Assembly: GCA_964611295.1 (NCBI GenBank)
Contig: CAZSWV010000010.1
Span: 1 to 51,383, forward strand
DNA: 51,383 bases
Direction: 5' to 3'
From: B73-G16 sp964611295
GTDB taxonomy: Bacteria > Desulfobacterota > B13-G15
Every line of letters begins with the position of its first letter. Within the stretch, counting starts at the first letter, position 1. A program made the translations under genes and the position numbers. The notes under the pieces were generated by a model. That model did not search any database. It saw only the letters and a program-made list of their open reading frames with translations, and was not told where the DNA came from. Positions 40,219 through 48,558 of this stretch are shown piece after piece.

Positions 40219-41523
40219 TCATTCCCTTTGTTTGAGCACTAAGTTCACGGGTACTCCCACAAAGCCGAATTCCTCCCGGAGTTTTTTGACCAAGAAGCGC
40301 CGGTAGTTTTCCTTAACCCCCTCGGGGTAATTGGCGAAAAGCACAAAAGTCGGTGGTCCCACCCCCACTTGGGTGATGTAGTAGAACTTTATACGTCTTC
40401 CACCCCAGGCTGGAGGTTCGTATTGGGAGATAAGGCGTCTGAACCAACGGTTGAGCCTGCCCGTGTTTACGCGCTTATGGGCTTCCTGATAAACCATCTC
40501 CACCTTTTCGAGGATCCCTTCTAACCCGTATCCGGTCTTTGCCGAGCAAAACACTACGGGGGCGTAGTCCAGGAAATGGAACCTCTGCCGCAAGGCCTCT
40601 TCGTATCGCCTTTGGTCCACTTTCCCCATGGCCAAGTCCCACTTGTTTACTACCAAAATCCCCCCTTTTCCCCTCCTTTGGATAAGGCCGCCGATCTTAA
40701 GGTCCTGATCGGTAGGTCCTTCTACTGCGTCAAGGACCAGGAGGGCCACGTCTGCCCGCTCTATGCTCCTTATGGCTTGCCAGACACAATACCATTCGAT
40801 CTTTTCGGAGATACGGCTCCTGCGCCTTATGCCAGCCGTATCTATCAAAAGGTAGTTTTTGCCGTTGAGGCTAAAGGGGGTATCTATGGCATCTCGTGTG
40901 GTGCCAGGGGCACTGTCCACAATGGCCCTTTCATACCCGAGGATGCGGTTAAGGATGCTTGATTTACCCACGTTTGGCCTACCTACAATACAGACCTTTA
41001 TCCCTTCTTGTGTCTCCTCTCCTTCAGAGGGGGGCAAGACCTTTATTAAGTCCTCCAGCAGCTCCTCGATCCCGCGGCGGTGGAGGGCCGTAACGGGGTA
41101 GAGCTTCTCGACCCCCAGTTGGTAAAACTCCCCAAGGGCCCGACGCTGCTTTGGGCCGTCCACCTTGTTGACCACGTAAAAGACTTCCTTTTGCTTTTTC
41201 CGCAAAAAGAGGGCAATGTCGCGATCGAGGGGAGTCAGGCCATCGTTGACGTCCATGACGAATATTATGGCCTGGGCCTCCTCTACTGCCACCTCGCACT
41301 GCTTGGCCACAAGGGCTGTTACACCTTCTTTGGCCTCAGGCTCGAACCCGCCGGTGTCAACGAGCAAAAACCGCTTGCCCTCATATTCCACCTCTCCAAA
41401 GTTGAGATCGCGTGTAACTCCGGGTATGTCCTCCACTATGGCCTTTTTACGGCGCAGTATGGCGTTAAAAAGGGTCGATTTACCTACGTTTGGCCTTCCC
41501 ACTATGGCGACAATTGGCTTCAT
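40219..41523 (-). CDS. der: Ribosome biogenesis GTPase Der (EngA)
   Basis: Double-GTPase protein needed for 50S subunit assembly. The 434-residue protein has two GTPase domains in tandem, each with its own G1 and G3: GRPNVGKSTLFNAIL with DTGGFE (domain 1), and GRPNVGKSSILNRILG with DTAGIRRRS (domain 2), plus NKVDG and NKWDL G4 motifs. A KH-like domain ends the protein (about residues 350-434). Length is standard. It has its own promoter, divergent from the CBS gene. Confidence 0.97.
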   Translation of the reverse strand: MKPIVAIVGRPNVGKSTLFNAILRRKKAIVEDIPGVTRDLNFGEVEYEGKRFLLVDTGGFEPEAKEGVTALVAKQCEVAVEEAQAIIFVMDVNDGLTPLDRDIALFLRKKQKEVFYVVNKVDGPKQRRALGEFYQLGVEKLYPVTALHRRGIEELLEDLIKVLPPSEGEETQEGIKVCIVGRPNVGKSSILNRILGYERAIVDSAPGTTRDAIDTPFSLNGKNYLLIDTAGIRRRSRISEKIEWYCVWQAIRSIERADVALLVLDAVEGPTDQDLKIGGLIQRRGKGGILVVNKWDLAMGKVDQRRYEEALRQRFHFLDYAPVVFCSAKTGYGLEGILEKVEMVYQEAHKRVNTGRLNRWFRRLISQYEPPAWGGRRIKFYYITQVGVGPPTFVLFANYPEGVKENYRRFLVKKLREEFGFVGVPVNLVLKQRE

Positions 41524-41532
41524 CCCATGATC

Positions 41533-41560
41533 AATTTAGCACTTCCTGCTCCCAGTCCAA
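41533..41560 (-). promoter_or_regulatory. Candidate der promoter
   Basis: Minus strand: TTGGAC (41555-41560), 16-nt spacer, TAAATT (41533-41538), about 9 nt before the der ATG, so the leader would be very short. Confidence 0.45.
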
Positions 41561-41564
41561 AGCC

Positions 41565-41604
41565 TTGTCCAAGGAAGGAAAGTTGTGGTATTTAGCCTTA
41601 AGGC
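41565..41604 (+). promoter_or_regulatory. Candidate promoter and palindrome before the CBS gene
   Basis: TTGTCC (41565-41570), 18-nt spacer, TATTTA (41589-41594), followed at once by the perfect palindrome GCCTTAAGGC (41595-41604) that abuts the ATG. Transcription would start within about 5 nt of the start codon. The palindrome contains the AAGG ribosome site, so it may only be that. Confidence 0.35.
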
Positions 41605-42210
41605 ATGAAAGTAAGGAATTGGATGAGCAAAAAGGTGATATCGATAGGGCCTGAGGCCTCCTTACAGGAGGCCATAGAGCTTATGCGCAAAAACTCCATA
41701 AGGCATCTGCCTGTGGTCCACAACGAGGAGCTAGTGGGTTGGGTGTCAGAGGCGGATATCCGTGGGGCCTATTTGGCCTCCTTGATAGAGGACGTAAGGA
41801 TAAAGGACATCATGATAAAGGACCCCATCACCATAGGCCCAGACGATACCCTGGAGGACGCTGCGAAGATCCTTTACCGCCATGGCATTGGTGGGCTACC
41901 TGTAGTAGAGGGGAAAAAGATCGTAGGGGTCATCACGGTCACGGACATCCTTGGGGCCTTCATAGAGCTCATGGGCTTCTTGAAGGAGAGTTCAAGGATA
42001 GACGTGGTCCTTGGCGGGAAACCCCATGCCTTCCAGGAGATCTCCGAGATCATCCGCCGCCACGGTGCGGATATCATCTCGGTGGGGATATCCGGTCCAG
42101 AGGACAAAAGCAAGAGGGTTTACTTCCTGAGGTTAACTAAGTGCGATGTCCATGCTATAGCCCAGGATATCGAAAAAGCAGGCTACAAAGTACTTTCGGT
42201 GATTGAGTGA
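41605..42210 (+). CDS. CBS-domain protein (AcuB-like, CBS pair plus ACT-like tail)
   Basis: 201 residues. Two CBS motifs form a Bateman module: residues about 4-60 (MSKKVISIGPEASLQEAIELM, then IRHLPVV) and about 70-125 (DPITIGPDDTLEDAAKIL, then IGGLPVVEG). The tail (about 130-201, SSRIDVVLGGKPHAFQEISEII, DIISVGISGPED) looks like an ACT domain, as in AcuB. Such modules bind adenine nucleotides and regulate partner proteins. Its stop overlaps the start of the next gene (TGATG), so the unknown downstream protein is the likely partner. Confidence 0.88.
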   Translation: MKVRNWMSKKVISIGPEASLQEAIELMRKNSIRHLPVVHNEELVGWVSEADIRGAYLASLIEDVRIKDIMIKDPITIGPDDTLEDAAKILYRHGIGGLPVVEGKKIVGVITVTDILGAFIELMGFLKESSRIDVVLGGKPHAFQEISEIIRRHGADIISVGISGPEDKSKRVYFLRLTKCDVHAIAQDIEKAGYKVLSVIE

Positions 42211-43196
42211 TGGACCTTGACCTCTTAAGGGAAAAAGTCCAAAAGGACCCACAGGCCTTTTTCGACTTCTTAGAGGAATTGGTCAAGTCACCCCCCGAAG
42301 GGGTCTCAGAGCTTATAGGGGCTCTGGTGGAAGCCTTTGGACATGAAAAGTCCTTTTTGAAGGCTATAAAAAAGGCCGCTTTCAGGCTCAGACAGAAAGG
42401 TATCGAAGTATCCTTACCTGAAGCAGAGAAAAGGTCCATATTGCGCCCGGTGAGCTTGCCTGAACCTATAGGTTACCTCGCCTTATTTGATGAGACAGGG
42501 CGCTTCTTTGTAGCCATAGGGAAGGAGACCGCTCAAGGGGTAATGGTCCAAGCAGCCCTTGGCTCTTTTGGCGAAGGCATTTTGGATCACGTGAGCTCTA
42601 ACCTCACGAAGAAAGGTTGGAGGCGCTTCATAGAAGGGCAAAGGGGGATCACCGAGGCAGTAGAGACGCCTGCGGCTTACTGTGCCCTTTTACTCAGAGA
42701 GATGGCAGAAAAGGGAGCTCCTGAGGGTTTTGAGGAATCCTCTGCCTTTCTTTCCTCCTTTTTTTACGATGGGCCAAGGCCTTTGGCGAAGGCCTTAATA
42801 GGTGAGGTATACGATAAGGCACCTCTCAGGGCCAAGGAGGTGTTTGACCTTTTGCCCCTTTTGGGCATATGGAAGGTGGATGGGGAAAGGATAAAGAGGC
42901 TTAGGGAAGAGCTTGTGGAAGCAGAACGAAGCCCTTTACTGCTCACTGAGACACAAAAAGCCCAAAGGAAGGAAGACCTATTGCAAAAGGCCTTGGTCGA
43001 GATATTGGACGACGGGACAAGGGAAGCCCTGAAAAGGACTTTAGAAGAAGCAGCTTACGTCCTTTTCAAGTCCGGCAAAGAGGAACTCTCGAGGCTGTGT
43101 CTTTCCCTTTCTTTTGAGTTCGAAAAGGTACCTAGCCCGCTTTTGGCAAATCCCCTGCTTTCAGTCTGGCTCAGCAAGCTCCTTCAAGCCCTGTGA
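42210..43196 (+). CDS. Hypothetical protein coupled to the CBS gene
   Basis: 328 residues, not recognised. It has no signal peptide or membrane helix and is mostly predicted helical, with one beta-rich stretch (about 84-110, GYLALFDETGRFFVAIGK) and charged helices either side. The ATG overlaps the CBS-protein stop (TGATG); a GTG one codon earlier is the alternative. The 3' end overlaps the convergent MTHFS-like gene by 13 nt. Co-expression with a nucleotide-sensing CBS protein suggests a regulated cytosolic protein. Confidence 0.62.
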   Translation: MDLDLLREKVQKDPQAFFDFLEELVKSPPEGVSELIGALVEAFGHEKSFLKAIKKAAFRLRQKGIEVSLPEAEKRSILRPVSLPEPIGYLALFDETGRFFVAIGKETAQGVMVQAALGSFGEGILDHVSSNLTKKGWRRFIEGQRGITEAVETPAAYCALLLREMAEKGAPEGFEESSAFLSSFFYDGPRPLAKALIGEVYDKAPLRAKEVFDLLPLLGIWKVDGERIKRLREELVEAERSPLLLTETQKAQRKEDLLQKALVEILDDGTREALKRTLEEAAYVLFKSGKEELSRLCLSLSFEFEKVPSPLLANPLLSVWLSKLLQAL

Positions 43197-43873
43197 AGTT
43201 CCCAAAGGGGTTTGATCCTCCTTATGTACTTTTTAGGGATGTACTCCCAAAGGATGCCTTTTGGCCTTGCCTTTGACCTTTCCAAACGTATAACCCTTTG
43301 TGGGGTCACGATGATGTCAATATCTACGTCTTTATCTGCCATAGGTACTTCTTGAAGCACTTGTAACTCGTCCACCACAGCCACAATAGGGGTATCCTCC
43401 CTTACTGCCCCTATTTCGCGTAAGATCATGTATTCGATGTCGAAATAACCTTTACCCTTGCCAAGCCTACCGCCGTTCAAACCTACGGCGACAGCCCCGG
43501 TGACCATAAGGTCTATCTTGCCCATTTGGTCCAAGGGAAGGGGTTTGCCGTAATAGGGGAAGTTGGATCCCCTTGCCGCTTTGGACCATTCCTTTGCCGG
43601 AATCCCTTCACGTTTAAGCAGATAAAACCCCTCCCTCAAACCAGGAGTGGCTACTATCAGCTCCTTTCCGTCCATTAAGGCGTTTATCCTGACCTGGAGT
43701 TGAGCCTGGTCCGGAGGGACCATTATGCGCCTTGCTTCCCTGTACTCAGGTAGGTACCTAAGCCTTTCGGCAGCCTTGCCTGCACCTTCAAAAGGGGGGA
43801 TAAGGCCGTAAAACCCCATCTTCTCCCAGATTTCCTCCCTTATACGCCTTTTTATCTCCGTCAAGGGTTCCAT
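43184..43873 (-). CDS. 5-formyltetrahydrofolate cyclo-ligase-like protein
   Basis: 229 residues of the MTHFS/NagB-like fold. The ATP/phosphate motif is GLNGGRLGKGKGYFDIEYMIL; DLMVTGAVAVG and VVDELQVLQEVPMADKDV are the other conserved parts. True cyclo-ligases recycle 5-formyl-THF to 5,10-methenyl-THF. This longer form resembles archaeal and MTHFSD-type members, which may have other substrates. It starts 3 nt after the ogt stop. Confidence 0.78.
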   Translation of the reverse strand: MEPLTEIKRRIREEIWEKMGFYGLIPPFEGAGKAAERLRYLPEYREARRIMVPPDQAQLQVRINALMDGKELIVATPGLREGFYLLKREGIPAKEWSKAARGSNFPYYGKPLPLDQMGKIDLMVTGAVAVGLNGGRLGKGKGYFDIEYMILREIGAVREDTPIVAVVDELQVLQEVPMADKDVDIDIIVTPQRVIRLERSKARPKGILWEYIPKKYIRRIKPLWELHRA

Positions 43874-43876
43874 GAA

Positions 43877-44362
43877 CTAAAGGACCCCCTCGTGCTTCAG
43901 AAGCCAAATCTTGAACTCAAGGCCTGCCGAATACCCCCCTAAACCCCCTTTTATGCCTATCACCCTGTGACACGGTATGAAAAGTGGAAGGGGATTTCTC
44001 TTCAAGGCCTGTCCCACGGCCCTTGCGGCTCTGGGACGCCCTAACCTCTCCGCTATGGCCTTATAGGTGGAAACTTCCCCCCATTTTAACTTCTTCACCT
44101 CATATAAGACCCCAAGTCCAAAGGAAGTCCCCTTTACCTCGATAGGGGTCTTGAAGGTCTCCAGGCCCTTTGAGAAATAAAGGTCAAGTTCCTTCAAGGG
44201 GAGTTCAAGTCCCTGCGAGGACTCAACGAGTTCATCACCTAACCGCTGGGCCTTTTTCAGAAACCCTTCTTCCTCACCAAGGTGGACCATAAGGAGCCTT
44301 CCCCCTTTGCCGACAAGCCAGATGGGCCCCAAAGGTGATTCAAAGCGCGTATAGTTCAACAT
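43877..44362 (-). CDS. ogt: Methylated-DNA--protein-cysteine methyltransferase
   Basis: Suicide repair protein that moves O6-alkyl groups from guanine to its own cysteine. The 161-residue protein carries the acceptor site IPCHRVIG, the GEVSTYKAIAERLG helix-turn-helix with its RAAR arginine-finger region (GRPRAARAVGQALKRNP), and GGYSAGLEFKIWLLKHEG. It lacks the Ada regulatory domain. The ATG lies 23 nt inside the ispD 3' end. Confidence 0.94.
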   Translation of the reverse strand: MLNYTRFESPLGPIWLVGKGGRLLMVHLGEEEGFLKKAQRLGDELVESSQGLELPLKELDLYFSKGLETFKTPIEVKGTSFGLGVLYEVKKLKWGEVSTYKAIAERLGRPRAARAVGQALKRNPLPLFIPCHRVIGIKGGLGGYSAGLEFKIWLLKHEGVL

Positions 44363-45029
44363 CCAAAAGGACCTCCTCGGCCAATTTTAAGTCGTGAGGG
44401 AAGGTCACCTTTATGTTCGTAGGGTCCCCCTTTACCAATCTCACATTTCCGCCAAAGTTTATGTAGAGGGACACATCGTCCGTTGATCCTTCAAGGCCCT
44501 TTTGCCTTGCTTCCTTATGGGCGTGAAGTATCCCTTGATAGGGAAACCCTTGGGGCGTTTGTAAGACCCAAACTTTCTCACGCTCCAGGGCCCTCTTGGC
44601 AAACTCACCTTCCCCTTCCACAAGGGTCTCTATGGCCTTAAGGGCCAGCACGGTAGCTTGAGGGGCAAAACCGAGCATCCTTTCCACAAGGGCGGGTTTA
44701 AGCAGAGGGCGGGCAGCATCGTGTATCAAGACGTAATCTGGCCGAAGGTCCTCAAGGGCTAAAAGCCCAAAGAAGGCGGACTCCTGTCTGGTCTTTCCGC
44801 CCTTTGTCACCTTCCACCGCTTTTTGAGGCTTATCAGGTGCTTTTCCGCCTCCCCTTCCCAGCCCTCAGGTACCACTATGGCACCGCCTTGGATCTCCTT
44901 AACTTCCTCAAAGGCCAAAACCGAGTGTACAAAAAGGGGCTTACCCCTTAAGGGGACAAAGGCCTTTGGTAGCTGGAAGCCAAGCCTTTCTCCTTTCCCG
45001 GCTCCTAATATAAGGGCAAAGACCTTCAT
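44340..45029 (-). CDS. ispD: 2-C-methyl-D-erythritol 4-phosphate cytidylyltransferase
   Basis: Third enzyme of the MEP pathway, joining MEP to CTP. The 229-residue protein has the nucleotide-binding LILGAGKGERLG start (usually AAGxGxR; here GAGKGER), the VLIHDAARPLL motif and TDDVSLYINFGGNVRLVKGD with NIKVTFPHDL. No IspF fusion. It overlaps the deacetylase-like gene by 4 nt (ATGA). With dxr it documents MEP-route isoprenoid synthesis. Confidence 0.94.
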   Translation of the reverse strand: MKVFALILGAGKGERLGFQLPKAFVPLRGKPLFVHSVLAFEEVKEIQGGAIVVPEGWEGEAEKHLISLKKRWKVTKGGKTRQESAFFGLLALEDLRPDYVLIHDAARPLLKPALVERMLGFAPQATVLALKAIETLVEGEGEFAKRALEREKVWVLQTPQGFPYQGILHAHKEARQKGLEGSTDDVSLYINFGGNVRLVKGDPTNIKVTFPHDLKLAEEVLLDVELYAL

Positions 45030-45874
45030 GTTGAGAGGATCCGCGCAACTTCGGTGAAGACGTACCTTGCCACCTCCCTCCTCGAACCCCCATGGGTTAG
45101 GACGACATACCTGCCCTGGCAGACCTCTTCGGCCACCTCCTTTACCTCTTGGACAAGCCTTGGGAAGAAAGAAGGTGTTAGCCCTTTGTCGCCGTAATCG
45201 CCCATGCAGGTATCGTGGCCGAGGTTATGGAAGATCAATTCGGGCAGGAACTCGCGGGCCCTTTTGCAAAACTCCTCCTTTACCTTCTCAAGGTACCCTT
45301 CGTCTCCTATTCCGTAAGGGATGGCTACGTCAACCTTTGTCCCGTCCGGGCTTATGTAGTCCATGTGACAGAAACAAACGTGTAAGACCTCTCGATCCCC
45401 TTCAAAGAAGCTCCTGGTCCCATCACCGTGATGACAATCGGTATCGAGGACAGCAAACCTCCTCAGGATCCCCTTCTCCCTCAAGGAAAGGACGGAAGGA
45501 GCTATGCAGGAAAGGTACGTCCCTCCCCATCCGTAGTTCCGTGAGGCGTGATGGCCAGCAGCCACTGTGAACACCAGGGCATTGCGGAGCCTTCCTTGGG
45601 CAACTTCTTCGGCCGCTAGAACACACCCACCAACAGACCTCGCTGCCCCTTCCCAATACCATGCCTTTTTCACCCCTTCCAAATACTGAGGGTCGTGACA
45701 CTTGAGCAAGAGGTCCATGGACACCATAGGGGATTCAAACAGCGTAACCCTCCCAGCATCTATAAGGTCCTTAAGGGCGTGGGGGAAGTCCTTGAATTTC
45801 TGGCCGATTATGGGCCAGTTGCCCTCTGCCATAAGGGGGTGGAAGAAAACCCCGGTTTTGGAGGGTGTTGACAT
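45026..45874 (-). CDS. Histone deacetylase-family (AcuC/APAH-like) amidohydrolase
   Basis: Zinc-dependent deacetylase fold, 282 residues. Conserved features: the catalytic His pair in AAGHHASRNYGWGG, the metal site DTDCHHGDGTRSFF, and the third metal Asp region GHDTCMGDYGD. Bacterial members remove acetyl groups from proteins (AcuC), polyamines or other small molecules. I chose ATG 45874 because TAAGGA stands 6 nt before it; an ATG at 45898 has no separate site. Substrate is not evident, as its neighbours (hom, ispD) give no hint. Confidence 0.85.
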   Translation of the reverse strand: MSTPSKTGVFFHPLMAEGNWPIIGQKFKDFPHALKDLIDAGRVTLFESPMVSMDLLLKCHDPQYLEGVKKAWYWEGAARSVGGCVLAAEEVAQGRLRNALVFTVAAGHHASRNYGWGGTYLSCIAPSVLSLREKGILRRFAVLDTDCHHGDGTRSFFEGDREVLHVCFCHMDYISPDGTKVDVAIPYGIGDEGYLEKVKEEFCKRAREFLPELIFHNLGHDTCMGDYGDKGLTPSFFPRLVQEVKEVAEEVCQGRYVVLTHGGSRREVARYVFTEVARILST

Positions 45875-45906
45875 TTGGGTCCTTACTTCTAAAATCATCC
45901 CTGGAC

Positions 45907-47184
45907 TTAGAGATCGAAGACCTCGGCCCTTATGAGTTTTGTAGGCTTTTTTATGACGTCAAGTTTGTCGATCTCACGTAAAGCCCGTTTGATGTTGCGT
46001 TCTACGGCCTCATGGGTGATCATGACTATAGGTACTGCTCCTTTACGGGTGCGTCCCTTTTGGATGACAGAGGCTATGCTTATGTCGTTTTCGCCCAGGA
46101 TCCCCGAGATCTTGGATAGGACACCCGGGCGGTCTACCGCAGAAAACCGCAGGTAATAAACGGTCTTTAACTCCCCCATCTCCTTGACGGAGCCGTCTTC
46201 GTCCTTGAAGGAAGGCAAATAACAGTTGCCTTTTGCCAGGTCTGCCAGATCGCTTAGGACGGCGCTTGCTGTAGGAAGGGAACCAGCCCCTTGTCCGTAA
46301 AACAAAAGGGGGCCCACCGCATCCCCTACTACGTAAATGGCGTTGAAATATCCCCGTGTCTGGGCCAAGAGGTGTCTCTCTGGTACCATGGTGGGATGGA
46401 CCCTGATCTGTATCCCATCTGGGTCCTTTTTCGCTATAGCTAGGAGCTTTATGGCGTAGCCGAACTCCTTTGCAAACTGTATGTCAGAGGGGGTAAGGTC
46501 CCTTATGCCTTCAACGTATACCTTTCTGAAGTCCACCCATCTCCCAAAGGCCAAGGAGGCCAAGATGGTTATCTTATGGGCTGCGTCCCAACCGTCCACA
46601 TCCAAGCTCGGATCCGCCTCAGCTATCCCCATCCTTTGGGCCTCTCTCAAGGCCTCGTTGAAGCTCATCCCCTCTTCTGACATCCTAGTGAGGATGTAGT
46701 TCGAAGTACCGTTTAATATCCCGAAGATGGCCTTGATGTCGTTCCCCACAAGGGCCTCTTTTATGGCCTTTACTATGGGTATCCCTCCTCCTACGCTTGC
46801 CTCAAAACCTATGCTTAGCCCCCTTTCGGCAGCAAACTTAAAAAGTTCCTTCCCATACTGGGCCAAAAGGGCCTTGTTGGCAGTAACCACAGGCTTATGG
46901 CGTTCAAGGGCTTTTAGGATATAGTCCCTAGCGGGTTGGATTCCGCCTATCAACTCCACCACTATGTCCACTTCGGGGTCTTCTATGACATGTTCGGCAT
47001 TACGGGTGAGTAGTTCTGAAGGGAGCTTTATCCCCCTGTCCCTTTCCAGGTCTATGTCTGCTACCTTCTTCAGCACCAATTCTTTGCCGACCCGCTCCTT
47101 TAAGATAGTACCGTTCTTCAAAAGGAGCTTAACCACGCCACTGCCTACTGTCCCAAAGCCTATTATCCCGATACCAACCCCCAC
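45907..47184 (-). CDS. hom: Homoserine dehydrogenase
   Basis: NAD(P)H-dependent reduction of aspartate semialdehyde to homoserine, feeding threonine and methionine. The protein has the nucleotide loop GIGIIGFGTVGSGVVKLL, TANKALLAQYG, the FEASVGGGIPIVKAI catalytic region with NGTSNYIL, EADPSLDVDGWDAAHK, and a C-terminal ACT domain (about residues 350-425) for threonine feedback. I prefer GTG 47184, which has AAGGAGG 11 nt upstream; ATG 47208 would add eight residues. It overlaps the aminotransferase by 22 nt. Confidence 0.95.
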   Translation of the reverse strand: MGVGIGIIGFGTVGSGVVKLLLKNGTILKERVGKELVLKKVADIDLERDRGIKLPSELLTRNAEHVIEDPEVDIVVELIGGIQPARDYILKALERHKPVVTANKALLAQYGKELFKFAAERGLSIGFEASVGGGIPIVKAIKEALVGNDIKAIFGILNGTSNYILTRMSEEGMSFNEALREAQRMGIAEADPSLDVDGWDAAHKITILASLAFGRWVDFRKVYVEGIRDLTPSDIQFAKEFGYAIKLLAIAKKDPDGIQIRVHPTMVPERHLLAQTRGYFNAIYVVGDAVGPLLFYGQGAGSLPTASAVLSDLADLAKGNCYLPSFKDEDGSVKEMGELKTVYYLRFSAVDRPGVLSKISGILGENDISIASVIQKGRTRKGAVPIVMITHEAVERNIKRALREIDKLDVIKKPTKLIRAEVFDL

Positions 47185-48359
47185 TTCCAGAAAAGCCTCC
47201 TTATGCACCTTATGGCCTGTTTTATCCTATGTTCGTTTTCCACCAAGGCAAATCTCACATATCCTTCACCGTATTCCCCAAAACCCACCCCTGGCGAGAC
47301 CGCTACCTTTGCCTCTGTCAGCAGTAGCTTCGAGAACTCCAGTGAACCCATCTTCTTGAAGGGTTCTGGGATCTCAGCCCAGACGAACATAGTGGCTTTG
47401 GGCTTTTTGACCTGCCACCCCATCTTGTTCAGGCCTTCGACAAGCACGTCCCTTCTCTGTCTGTAAATCTCCCTTATCTCCTCCACACACGAATCATCTG
47501 ACCTCAAGGCGATTATGGCCGCGATCTGTACCGGTTGGAACATCCCATAATCGAAGTAGCTCTTCAAGCGGGCCAGGGCGTGGATCATCTCCCGGTTACC
47601 TACGGCAAACCCCACCCTCCAGCCTGCCATGCTATAGCCTTTGGAAAGGGTGTAAAACTCCACGGCCACCTCTTTGGCCTCGGGCACCTGGAGGATGCTT
47701 GGGGCCTTATAGCCGTCAAAGACCAGGTCGGCATAGGCGAGGTCGTGGATTATCCACAAATGGTTCTCCTTAGCGAACTGGACCACCTTTTTAAAGAACT
47801 CAAGGCTCACCACTTGAGTTGTGGGGTTATGGGGAAAGTTTAGGATCAAGAGCTTAGGCCTCGGCCAACTCAACCTTACGGCGTCCTCAAGCCTTTCGAG
47901 GAACTCGTCCTCGTCCTCGCTAAGGGGTACACTCCTCACATCCCCACCGGCTATGACGACCGCATAGGTGTGAATGGGGTAGGCAGGGTTAGGTACAAGG
48001 GCTATGTCTCCCCTCTCAATCATGGCCAATATCAAGTGGGAGAGCCCTTCTTTTGAGCCTATGGTGACAATGGCCTCGCTCTCTGGGTCTATTTCGACGT
48101 CGTATCGTCTACGGTACCAGTTGGCTATCTCGAGCCTGAGCTTATAAATGCCCCGCGAGGCCGAATAACGGTGGTTCCTAGGGTTTTGAGCCGCTTCGAT
48201 GAGTTTATCTACGATGTGCTTGGGCGTTGGCAAGTCGGGATTGCCCATTCCGAGGTCCACTATGTCCTCGCCCCGCTTTCTTGCCTCGAGTTTCATGCGG
48301 TCTATTTCGGCGAAAAGATAAGGAGGAAGCCTTTTGATCCGTGGGAATTCGACCTGCAT
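47163..48359 (-). CDS. PLP aminotransferase class I (AlaC/LL-DAP-aminotransferase-like)
   Basis: Fold-type I PLP enzyme, 398 residues. The PLP lysine is in TLSKGYSMAGWRVG; also seen are DLGMGNPDLPTPKHIV, the NFPHNPTTQVV loop, and the C-terminal Arg in YVRFALVENEHRIKQA. The sequence is close to the AlaC/YfdZ glutamate-pyruvate group, which is related to LL-diaminopimelate aminotransferase. Adjacent hom (aspartate family) makes an amino-acid biosynthetic role likely; the exact amino acid is open. It has a promoter between tRNA-Ser and the ATG. Confidence 0.88.
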   Translation of the reverse strand: MQVEFPRIKRLPPYLFAEIDRMKLEARKRGEDIVDLGMGNPDLPTPKHIVDKLIEAAQNPRNHRYSASRGIYKLRLEIANWYRRRYDVEIDPESEAIVTIGSKEGLSHLILAMIERGDIALVPNPAYPIHTYAVVIAGGDVRSVPLSEDEDEFLERLEDAVRLSWPRPKLLILNFPHNPTTQVVSLEFFKKVVQFAKENHLWIIHDLAYADLVFDGYKAPSILQVPEAKEVAVEFYTLSKGYSMAGWRVGFAVGNREMIHALARLKSYFDYGMFQPVQIAAIIALRSDDSCVEEIREIYRQRRDVLVEGLNKMGWQVKKPKATMFVWAEIPEPFKKMGSLEFSKLLLTEAKVAVSPGVGFGEYGEGYVRFALVENEHRIKQAIRCIRRLFWKWGLVSG

Positions 48360-48366
48360 GTCCTAA

Positions 48367-48395
48367 ATTATGGAGAAGGGTCCCTTTTAGGTCAA
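48367..48395 (-). promoter_or_regulatory. Aminotransferase-hom operon promoter
   Basis: Minus strand: TTGACC (48390-48395), 17-nt spacer, CATAAT (48367-48372), each 5 of 6 to consensus. The -10 ends only 7 nt before the ATG, so the transcript would be leaderless or nearly so. Confidence 0.55.
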
Positions 48396-48407
48396 GGAAA
48401 AAGCTGG

Positions 48408-48493
48408 CGGAGGGAGAGGGATTCGAACCCCCGGACCCTTAACGGGTCTGCGGTTTTCAAGACCGCCGCCTTCGACCACTCGGCCATCCCTCC
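48408..48493 (-). tRNA. tRNA-Ser (anticodon UGA)
   Basis: 86-nt tRNA on the minus strand. The 7-bp acceptor stem GGAGGGA/TCCCTCC is followed by discriminator G. The D region starts TGGCCGAGTGG, the anticodon loop is CTTGAAA (anticodon TGA, reading UCA and related Ser codons), a long class II variable arm contains ACCCGTTAAGGGT, and the T loop is GGTTCGAATCC. No CCA is encoded. It has its own promoter and ends 12 nt before the -35 of the next operon. Confidence 0.97.
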
Positions 48494-48519
48494 TGCCCTT
48501 GATACAGACCCAATTTAAA

Positions 48520-48548
48520 ATGATAAAGAGGCATCGGCCCTCTGTAAA
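48520..48548 (-). promoter_or_regulatory. tRNA-Ser promoter
   Basis: Minus strand: TTTACA (48543-48548), 17-nt spacer, TATCAT (48520-48525), 26 nt before the tRNA 5' end. It begins 11 nt after the DUF499 gene stop. Confidence 0.6.
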
Positions 48549-48558
48549 GGTCAAGGCC

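Noticed and set aside
48408..48493. tRNA-Ser as the attachment site of the DUF499 island
   Set aside because: The DUF499 gene is on the tRNA 5' side, the tRNA 3' end faces conserved amino-acid genes, and no integrase or repeated tRNA end is visible.
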